DNA of 62,000 nt from Gnetum montanum (lineage: Eukaryota; Streptophyta; Gnetopsida; Gnetales; Gnetaceae): the NCBI GenBank assembly GCA_015680685.1, contig MNCI01001382.1, forward strand, positions 1 through 62,000, read 5' to 3'. This document shows, in pieces, positions 49,606-59,403 of this stretch (the stretch's first letter is position 1; every line of letters begins with the position of its first letter). The position numbers and the translations under genes were made by a program. The notes under the pieces are model-generated. The model saw only the letters and a program-made list of their open reading frames with translations, searched no databases and was not told the DNA's origin.

Positions 49606-50843
49606 TGTTGACCTTTTGGTATGTCAAAACCTTAATGAAAATGGAAGAAAAATGATGCTTGTATTTTGGTTTTTGTGTTTGTAGGACAAGAACTTGGATT
49701 CAGACATCTACAAGGTTTCAAGAAAACATAAGGGAGTTCAAGAGCACTACAAAGGGAATTGAAGAAAGATGTCTCTAAAAAATAATAGATGTCTTGGCTA
49801 AAGAAGAATTAGTAAAGACAACTTGTAGAAATAACAGACATCTACTATCAAGTATAGACATCTCCAAGAAATAGCAAATGTCTAGGCCAACTTGAAGGTT
49901 TCTTAGAAGAAGACATCTCTAAAAAATAGTAGACGTCTTTTTGGTGAGAAAGACATTTTAATGAAGACATCTTCACAAATACATATTTCCTATGGATATG
50001 ACATTTTTCTAGAATGAAGGTCTAATGCAAAAAGATGTCTTTGTCTCTTAGAAGACATCTCTAGTAATCATTAGATAGCCATTACATGAATATTGATGTG
50101 TTTTCAAAAATATATTGGCTACAAGAAGACTTGATTCCATTGGGAAATGAGCAAGCATTATGTACTATCAAGTGTTATCATCAAGAAATCATTGTATACA
50201 TCATTCTCTTGTTATTTTCTCCCATTGTACTATCTTTTGTCTATTGTAAGTGATCAAAGTGAGTTATATTTCAAAGTACAAGGATCAGCAAATTTAGTTA
50301 CATTCTTTCTTTGTAATTATTATTCTCTTTTGTTACCCTATGGGGTTGATGTGCTTCTTATGGGAAGGCATCTTGCTTGAGCTTGTCGAGATCCTACAAG
50401 ATATAGTGTTGGTGTAACACCACAACACTCCAGAGTGGATCTCAAGTTGTAAAGGTTCTAGGATCCTAGAAACCACATTCTAAGCTTGTTGGAACCTTTT
50501 GAAGTTGAATATATTCATGACATTGAATCACTCCAAAGCAAATCTTAAAGCTTGTACAGGTTGTGGTGCCCTTCAAACCACATTTTGAGCTTGTTGGGAT
50601 GTTGCAGGGTTGAGAGTTTCACAATGAAAAAAATCTCCATAGAGAAGCTCAAATCTCATAAAGGTTGTGGTGTTCTTTGAACCACATTTTTGAAGAAACA
50701 AAGTTTAGAGGTATGCAAGAGATCTACCCTATACATGTGGAGTACCCAAGTTTAAGAACCACATAAAATTTGGTGTGCTTTTGTGTTGAAGAATTTTTGA
50801 TTTTGTGAACTTATTCATTCCCCCCTTCTAACTTCTTAATCCT
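49606..50843 (+). mobile_element. LTR-like insertion with AGACATCT / AGATGTCT word
   Basis: Different in style from its surroundings. It starts TGTTGACCTTTTGG at 49606 preceded by AAAGA, and the sequence near the right edge (ATTCATTCCCCCCTTCTAAC, 50814-50833) resembles the pyrimidine stretch near the ends of some plant LTRs. AAAGA recurs at 50844-50848, a possible target duplication. A word AGACATCT or AGATGTCT occurs about ten times at 49700-50060, with one AGACGTCT near 49931. The terminal CA is not convincing, so the boundaries and class (solo LTR, perhaps Ty1/copia) are tentative. Confidence 0.35.
50400..50700. repeat. Three diverged tandem units of about 115 bp
   Basis: The phrases AAAGGTTCTAGGATCCTAGA, CAGGTTGTGGTGCCCTTCAA and AAGGTTGTGGTGTTCTTTGA, each followed by ACCACATTxTxAGCTTGTTGG or a shortened form, recur at about 50453, 50559 and 50660. 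They lie inside the LTR-like insertion. Confidence 0.55.
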
Positions 50844-51289
50844 AAAGAGAAGTCCAAATCTTTAATGTTACTGCAATCATGCTATGCATAGGGATGGGTA
50901 AAAGCAAAAATTATTAGAAAATACTAGGTATTTTGGTTTTTAACCAGAACTCAAACTCTTACATGTTGTCCTTGGGAGATTCAAATAGAAAATGGCTTCC
51001 AACACTCAGTTTTGATGTTAAAAATTCTTTAAAATTCCCTGAAATTTTTCATAAAATTATTTTTATATTAAAAAACCCCCTACACATGCTATGGTTGGGA
51101 AATAACCAAGGGAATATCCTTACAAGTTGACATTTGCTTGAGATTTTTGACTTCCCAGCCTTAGATGATGATAGTTAAGTTAGTATTGAACATGGTTGGG
51201 CCCCATAGATCATTAGCCAAGGTTTCTTGAGTTCTGCACAATGCAAGATAAAAAATAACCAAGAAATTAAGATTCATACATTACTAAAA

Positions 51290-52270
51290 CTAACCTTGGG
51301 TATCACATGCTACATCCTTTAGCCCCACATATTATGACAATTTGTCAAATAGCATGTTGAACTTGGGTTCTTGGCCACACATTACCCACATGGGCTCCAC
51401 ATGCTATGTTGGAATGTAACTAAATGTGTGGAGAAAAAAAAATTACCTTGACTAAGGTTAATCATAGATTTCTTAGAGGGCTCCACCAAACTCCAAAAAA
51501 TCAACAAAATTCCAAAGTGTTAGACAAGAATCCAAGAGCATCTACATGTTGGGGATTCAAGTCACATAAGTTGAGAATCCATCCAAGAATGCCCACATGC
51601 TAGGAATCTATGTCTTGCACATTTTGCCAATGTGTAGGCATCATGTGGGACACCAATAAGTTCTTAAACTAATCAATATATATCATGCCTTACTTGAGAT
51701 GGTCAACAAACTACGGATCTCTCCTCTACACCCTAGATGCTACCATGGAAGCCAAGATAAGCCCATAACCTAACTGGTGATTCCACATTGTGGAAAATCA
51801 AGTTCTACATGTTGTGGTAGCATGTGGGGTAGTATGTAAGGCCTACACCAAGATTTATCATGTACAAAATTGCTCATATGATACTTGGTGGATTCCACAA
51901 GACCTAGATTAGATTACCAAGATCCCCATATGTTGCAGATGGAAAATTAACTAAGAGATCAAGCTTCATAAGTTGTCAAAACTAGGTTTTGGCCTCACAT
52001 GCTAGGAAATCCTATCCCACATACTATGGCAACTTGTAGGGTAGCATGTGAAACGTTTTCAAGTGAAAAGCTTGGCCACTCTCACCCATACACTACATAG
52101 AATGGTTGGATAAGTCTTAAACCTCTTCTACACAGCACAAACATAGTCACAACAAGTCAAATAAGCCATGAACTTGGTCAAAATTCCTCACACGTTGCCT
52201 GCATAGGCCCCACACACTATGGTTGTGTCATATAGTTTTCACACATTGTGGGAAGACTCTTCACACATTT
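51290..52270. repeat. Satellite array with word CCACATGCTA / TAGCATGTGG, period about 190-210 bp
   Basis: Inverted pairs were read at 51305/51351, 51593/51641, 51783/51819 and 51996/52043, with further words near 51398, 51541 and 52189 (the last as CACACGTTGC, CpG intact). The body carries AAGATTCATA, CAAGTTCATAAGTTG-like phrases. Located before the unit-4 RT, shorter and less regular than the other arrays. Confidence 0.75.
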
Positions 52271-52299
52271 GAAACATAAAATTCTAGCTTTTAAAACTA

Positions 52300-53249
52300 G
52301 TTTGATCATTACAAGCCATTATTCTAGTAGTTTATAGTCTATTTTCATAATATTTTCCCTTATTTTAACTATATTTTTACTTATTCAAGTATTTTAAATA
52401 ATATGTTTCTTTATTTTCACTATTTTCACCACATTTTTATTTATTTTAGTAACTTGTAGCTAGTTTCCACTAGATCTTTACTTCTTTTGGAAATTTATGA
52501 CTTTGTTTCACTAGAAATTAATGTATTTTGATAAAAAAATCACCTAAAAATAAATATTATTATTTAATACCTTATTTGATCTTATTTTACCTCCTTCAAT
52601 ATCATTTGATAGAATTTGGTATTATTTGACATCATTTCATATCATTTGATACCATTTGATGTTATATGACATCATTTGATATCATTTTGCATAGTTTTGA
52701 CATCATTTAAAATTATTTGGTATCATTTTGATATTATTTGGTATCATTTGCCATTTTTTAGCATCATTCAACATCATTTCACACCATTTTGATCTCATTT
52801 GATATTATTTGACATCACTTTAACTTCATTTGGCATCATGTAATATTATTTGACATCATTTGATATCATTTTACCTCATTTTGAAAACATTAAATATTAT
52901 TTAACCATTTTAGCCTCATTTTACCATATTTTAGCATAATTTGATGTCATTTAGATTTATTTAGGTCACTTTCAACCATCTTTGAAATCATCTTATATGG
53001 TTTTGAAAATATTTAACCTTATTCTACATCATTTGGCCCTTGTTCCACCTAGTTGCACCTTAATCTACCTTATTTAATCTTATTTTACCTTGTTATGACA
53101 TTATGTTACCTCATTTTTCCTTGTTTTACTTGGTTTTCATCTTGTTTTGATTTATTATGCTTTATTATTATAGTATTTTGCATCATTTTAACATTGTTTG
53201 ATAATTATACCATACAGATGCTAGTTAATATGTCTTTGCTAATAAGTAG
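52300..53249 (+). promoter_or_regulatory. T-rich tract with ATCATTTGAT repeats ending in a putative 3' splice acceptor (unit 4)
   Basis: 52560-52960 is a degenerate repeat of ATCATTTGATATCATTTGAC-like 10-11-mers. The tract ends CTTTGCTAATAAGTAG at 53249, followed by GATTAAATCATGGATACATGG, in register with the junctions of units 1-3. The AG defines where the pol frame (Asp-stop-Ile-Met) would start after splicing. Non-coding. Confidence 0.45.
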
Positions 53250-56200
53250 GATTAAATCATGGATACATGGCTACAATGTGATCTACCTTTAAGCCTAAAT
53301 GGACCTTATGGTAATATCGAATGATCAATTTATGTCAAACATCTAGATCTTGAGCATGGAAGCATATTTGACCATATAGCCTTAATAGAGAAGTCCCTAG
53401 AATGGCTCGAATACAAAGTCAAAATCCTAGACTTAGAGGTTGAGGAAATTACAAAGGATACTCTAGTTAAAATTCCCATTACAATGCATAATGTTGAGGA
53501 TAAAACATTAAATTTAAGTTCCTCCCTGTAACCCCGACTAGCCTAAGACATTACCCAGGCTTTCTAGGATAACATTAAAGTCTTTTCTTGATCATACAAG
53601 GATATTCTAGGTCTTAATCCACATTTAGTACAACATAACATGATACCTAACCTTAGCATAAAGTCTCATAAGCAAAAAATGCATAAGATTAGACTAGATT
53701 TGGCCCTAGTAGTCCACTCTGAGATCAAGAAGCTTTACCAAGCTGGTTTCATCTAGGCTATCAATTACACTAATTAGGTGTTCAACATAGTGATCACCCA
53801 TAAAAAGAATAGGAATATTCATATTTATATTAATTTTCATGATCTCAAAATAGTAACCATTAAATATAATTTTCCTTTGCCTAGTATTAATCAACTCATC
53901 AATACTATGACTAGCCATGCCTTATTATCCTTTATGGATGTGTTCTTTAGATACAACCAAGTTAGGATCAACCTAGAACATTAACTATATACAACTTTCA
54001 TGAACCCTTGGGAAGTCTTCTGATAAAAAATGATGTCATTTGGTTTGAAGAACATAGAGATAACCTATAAATGAGTCATAACTTACATCTTCAATGACTA
54101 TATGTTAGGCTTACTTAATGGTTATGTTGATGATATGGTTGTAAAGTCTAGAGCTACTAATAATCATGCACATGACCTAAATCAAGTACTTTAATGATGT
54201 CTCAAGTATGAACTTTGACTTAATCCTAAGAAGTGTGTTTTCAGTATTAAAATCATGAAAATACTTAGTTTCATAGTATCCAAGCTAGGCATATGAGTTA
54301 ATCTTGATAAGATTAAGGCATTACTAATTTGTTAGCATCTAGTAGCCTTAAGTAACTACAATGATTACAAGGTAGATTGTAATTTATTCAAACGTTCATC
54401 TTGAGCCTCACGGATAAACTATAATCCATGCAATGCTTGATTAAGAAGGGAGCTCACTATGAGTGGACCAACAAATGCTAATAATCCTTTGATAGTATCA
54501 AGTAGGAGTTGGTCTAGTTACCCACTGTGTATTCCCCTCATAAGGATAAATCATTCTACGTCTACCTTGCGATATCTAATACATCAATAGCCTCTTTGCT
54601 CTATCAAAAATAAGATGATAGAGTAAAGTTACCTGTCTACTACTTAAGGCATACATTGATAGCTTATGAAACCTAATACACTAAGGTCAAAAAGGACTAC
54701 CTAGTCTTAAGGTTCTTCCTGAAGAAATGGAGACACTATCTATTTAGGAGTCAAGTCAATATCATATTCAAGGACAATGTACTAAGAGCCATCACAACTA
54801 GTATCTATGAGAGTAGTCTAATAGCCTAGTAGAAGGTCACAACAATAAATTTGATCTATAGTACATCTTCCAAGTGTTAATGAAAGTTCAAGATATAGTC
54901 ACACAACTCATCACTTTCTTGATTAAAGATAATGTAGCCATAGATCTTAAGTTCCATAATGAACATGTCAAAATTATTAATAAGGTACTCAAAGGATATG
55001 AGGCCACCATGCATTTTGATAGAGGTTTAACTACCTATGGATCCAATGTTGTTTTCATCATAACATTATCCTCTAGTGAGATCCAAGCTTTCACTTATCA
55101 ATTTCAATTTCTATATACTAACAATGTAGCAAAATATGAAGGGTTAATCAAAGAAATGATGATAGCTCATAACCATAAAACTACATGTTTAATTATAAAA
55201 TATGATTCACAATTGGTGGTTAATAAAGAAACTGAAGTCTATGCTTACAAAGCTAAACACCTACAATCATTCTATGATTTAACCAAAACACTCTTGCTAT
55301 AGTTTATACATGTGGATATCCAAAACATTTCTTGAGCTGAGAACACTTTAGCTAATATCATTACCACCTTAGCCTTAAGGGTGATACCTGATGTATTCAA
55401 TAAGTTACCTTTCTTGATGGAAAGTTTGCTTCTTCCCATCACAAAAAGCACTCAAGATACCTCTCTATCCACATCAATAATGTTCCCCAACAATAGTGCT
55501 ATAATAACATCAAGTTTTACCTAATACATAGTGAACCTCCATAAAACCTAACTACTTCTCAAAAGGAAACTATACATAAAAGATCAAGATAATATGTCAT
55601 TGTAGCCAATAACACATTATGTTGAAGTTCCTATGATAGTGTATTATTCATATGCCTATTAAATAAGAAGCCCATGTGGTCCTAGAATTAGTACATGATG
55701 GCATATGTGGAAAACATTTAGGACCCAAAGCCAAGGCTAGTACAATTAGATGCTTACGATATTATTAGCCCTATATGAAAAGTGATTTTCTATAGAAGGT
55801 GAAAACTTATAATATTTTTCAATGATATAAAAACCTAATACATGTGCCACCAAGTAAGTTACACACCACTCAAATCACATGGTCATTCCAATGCTAGAAA
55901 ATAAATATAGTTGGATTTATTATGCCCAATTCCTTTGTAGGACATAACTTCATCATCATCATAACCGAGTATTTCATTAAGTGGATTGACGCTATCCTTC
56001 TAAGGAAAACAACATCACAAAAATTTTATAAATTCATATTGGATGACATAGTATTCCATTTTGACCTACCTTTAATCATTGTGATAGATAATGAACAATA
56101 GTTCAGAAGCCAAGAAATGCAAACCTTTTATCGACAATTCAACATTAAGCATTCTTTTGCATCATACTATTATCCATAAACCAATGGCTAAGCTAAAGCT

Positions 56201-56737
56201 AGTAACAAGGTCCTCATTACCCTCCTAAGGAAGATGTTCAGTAATGAAAAATGTAAATGGAATGAACAACTCTTTTATGCACTCTGGGCCTATAGGATAA
56301 CCTTTAGAACTATGACTACTGCCACCCCCTATAACCTAGTTTATGAATCTAAAGCTATTTTAACTATTAAATTCCAAGTTTTATCCTTAAGGGTAGCTCT
56401 ATTTAAATTCATAAACGATGAATAGAATAATTAGCTATGTATCATTGACCTTAATTTGGTGGAAGAATAGTAAATACAAAAGCCTGATGACATCAAATGA
56501 TACTAAGAAAAGTAGAAACAACAACATCATCACGATCTAAATAGGTGGAAATTCAAGCAAGAAGATCTTATCCTTAAGGTTTTTTGTAAGCAAGTAAATG
56601 AATTCTCAGCCAATTGAAAAGGATCTTTCTTGATTACCAAATCCTATGGTAATGAAGCATTCAGATCAGCAAGCATGGAGGGTAATGAATTGACTAATTT
56701 GGTCAACCATTCCTATCTTGAATCCTATTATATCTAA
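53250..56737 (+). pseudogene. pol: Tat-lineage pol, nearly full length, unit 4
   Basis: The most complete pol in the window. Extension MDTWLQCDLPLSL (53259) to KDTLVKIPITMH; RT fingers KMHKIRLDLALVVHSEIKKL (53678-53737), FHDLKIVTIKYNFPLPSIN; palm HALLSFMDVFFRYNQVRIN and catalytic YVDD intact at 54123-54134; RNase H with YVYLAISNTSIASLLYQK (about 54556-54610). The second RNase H is open at 54874-55302 (GYEATMHFDRGL, YTNNVAKYEGLIKEM, IIKYDSQLVVNKE). The integrase zinc region is near 55690-55850; its core has IIVIDNEQ near 56076, HSFASYYYP near 56149 and an open stretch 56234-56425 with WNEQLFYALWAYRITFRT. The first integrase Asp (GLDI in unit 1) reads IVGF here. Ends at VNHSYLESYYI, TAA about 56735. 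Numerous TAG/TAA/TGA stops and several frameshifts. Confidence 0.85.
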
Positions 56738-57739
56738 TGTTGACCTATTTTCATTATAACCCTTGTTTGCCTTTGTACATAGGTTTAACAGATGATTGAT
56801 GTTGACGATTATAGTAGCCTACAACAAGTAAACCTACATGACCTTGTAGCTTCCTTTTGACATCTCAAAATACTACAAATGTTTTATTAATTTGTAAAGA
56901 AAGAAACAATATTTCTCATGTTTTACCAATTGTAATCTATGATGGCCTATATTTTCTTTTTGCTTCATGTAACCTCTTGTGATAGCATGTATTTTTTGAC
57001 TTGGTTTTTTGTACTCTTGTAGTTGTGTTTGCAAGATCAGCCTAGAGTCATCACAAAGGTGTGACTCATAATAGTGGTGAGTTACTATGTGATCTTAATG
57101 CATTCAATTTGACTATCTTGTTTGACCTTGCCAAAAATGCTCACCTCATATCATCTCCACTACCCACCCTAAGTCATAACCCCACAACTAAATTTTGGCC
57201 TTCCTTACCTTGCTAATGATGAGAACCTATGTTTGACATTCATGTATCCTGGTCATGTGACATTCTCAACATGATCAATCATTAAGTTCACTAAATATAA
57301 CACATGTCATTTTATGGAAAAACAAATTTTAACCTTAGCAAAGAAACCCAATGAAGGTTTCACTCCAAAACATTGAAGGAAGATGCAAAGAAAGAAAAAA
57401 AGCCAATGTAGCCTAAGGATATGCAAATGAATGGCTCCCAAAAAATGTGAGAGCTAAGTGATCAAAGAATCCCAAGAATAGAGTGTAATTTCCTCTAAAA
57501 ACATCATCAAAAAACCAAAATTTCAAGTATGAATTATGAATACCTTCTTAGTAAGCAAAACATGTCACCACTATGCCATAGCCATGATGTCAAAACATTT
57601 GAAATTTTTTGTTAGCCCATGTGTCCATTCATAGATAACCCATGTAGTCAAAATCTCAACCCAAACTCTTGACATCCCATTGTGATCTTATTTCACCATC
57701 ATAAGCACTCGTTGGTGTGATTCAACAACTACTAAATCA
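56738..57739 (+). other. 3' untranslated region of unit 4
   Basis: Non-coding and alignable by eye with 16560-17240 of unit 1 (ATGTGATCTTAATGCA, CCAATGAAGGTTTCACTCC). It lacks the 30-bp tandem repeat that follows integrase in unit 1. Confidence 0.55.
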
Positions 57740-57753
57740 AGTGTGGAGAGGGA
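57740..57753 (+). other. Polypurine tract of unit 4
   Basis: AGTGTGGAGAGGGAG directly before an LTR start. Nearly identical to 17242-17255 although the flanks have diverged. Confidence 0.6.
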
Positions 57754-57757
57754 GCAT

Positions 57758-58820
57758 TGGTGATGAACTCACAATAGTGTTTCACATTCTTTGTTGATGT
57801 CTCTCGGATCAATCCTCAAAACATCAACAAAGAGGGAATAATAAAACAACTCAAGAAATTCATTATGGCCAAGAAGAAGCTTGATAATAGGAATCTACAA
57901 TGTAATTTAATAAAAGTTTAGAGGAAAAAATAATTGCCTTAGTTTGACATCAAAAAAATATACACTATGGCCTTATTTTGATGAAATGTTTGACAATTGT
58001 TGATGTGAAAAATGAAATTTATAGCCCATATATTGTGAATTTTATTTATGATAGTGTATGGAAGCTAAAATACTAAAAATTCTACCAAATTTATGGCTTT
58101 TTCTTCACACACTATCCCACCCTATTCCACATGTTATGCCAACATGTGAAGTAGTGTGTGGAACTAAACTTAACCATACTCAAAAATTTGGTTAATGAAA
58201 ATAGTCCTATACACTACCAAAACATGATATAATAAGCCAAAAATGCTAGTGCCCCATATGCTACACTTTTTGGCCATGAAAATGGCCTAGAAATATAATG
58301 TAAAACTCTAACAAGAATATGAGAATATAACAAATGCTAGCATAGTGAATTTGAGGTATATTTATACTACATCAAGCATTATTTTTTGGATATTTTAGCA
58401 CATTTTATCAAGAAGATCACTTGGTAGCAGTAGAGACCTTTTTGGCAACATAGTAGAAATTCTTGCAACCTTTTCATAGTCTTTTTCAATGTAGAGTACT
58501 AGAGTAGTAGATCCTAGAATAGCATTAATCATCATATAGATCGTCCAGAAAACAAGCATAAATCTGATAGCAGAACACATGCTACACCCAACATTGGTTA
58601 TTACAAGATGTTCCTCGTATCATGGGCTTTAAAGCCAACCATCTATACCATCTAAACCTTTATTTCAAACAATTTTCTTTCTTGCAATATTTAATATAAT
58701 GTTTACAATTTCTTTTGTTGGCCATATTGTTCTAGTCTTCCTCTATTCTAATATCAACATCAAAATTTTTTTACATTTATATAATTTTCCTCATTTTCAT
58801 CTTCATTGTTTAGTAATAGA
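57758..58820 (+). mobile_element. LTR between units 4 and 5 (3' edge approximate)
   Basis: The start is placed at TGGTGATGAACTC after the polypurine tract. GATCAATCCTC and AACATCAACAAAGAGGGA match the start of the 17264 LTR. At 58095-58165 it contains an inverted pair, CACACACTATCCC ... CCACATGTTATGCC ... AACATGTGAAGTAGTGTGTGG, the same word as the unit-4 internal array. The end is set just before CTAAGTTCTTAAGTGA at 58825, shared with 18648. The ORF 58395-58580 on the minus strand is not supported. Confidence 0.45.
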
Positions 58821-58824
58821 TCTT

Positions 58825-59333
58825 CTAAGTTCTTAAGTGATTTTCTAGACCATTTAAAGGCAATTCAAATCCTTTTGAAGCTCATCAATCTTTATGTTAA
58901 ACTATTCCATGCTAAGAATTTTTATTTTCGAGCACTAAATTTTTACCCATTACATGTAGCTTATTTTTTATCATTTTCTTCAAACATAAGAGGTGTTTTT
59001 GTGATTTTTCAAAGCCCATAGCATTTCAAAAGCCATACCTTTCTTAACACTTACCTATTCTCACTCATTTCTCAATCCTCAAGCTTTTGAGGTATGCTTT
59101 AGAAGATGAAGTAATCAAAAATTGAGGTTTCGGTGAAAAATGTATCAAAACTTTTGCTAACACCCCACAGTTTAGGTATTAAAATAATGATATAAAGGAT
59201 TTATACTATGAACCAACCTTCATTACAACAAACTTAAAATAATAAAAAAATATTATCATGCATATATGATACTAAATAAGAACTTAATGATAAATATTTA
59301 ACTTTCAATCAATAATATTAATCCTATCAGACA
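58825..59333 (+). other. Leader between LTR and upstream ORF (unit 5)
   Basis: Begins with the segment conserved at 18648. The rest is AT-rich and without a credible ORF. A primer binding site was expected near 58820 but not found. Confidence 0.4.
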
Positions 59334-59403
59334 ATGGAAGGTATCCAAATTAAACAATATTATATCTAAATGATTGATCTAGGGTTATGTTCATTAGCAT
59401 ATA

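Noticed and set aside
50147-50380. 77-codon plus-strand ORF, apparently hydrophobic
   Set aside because: It lies inside an LTR-like insertion in T-rich sequence; hydrophobicity follows from composition.
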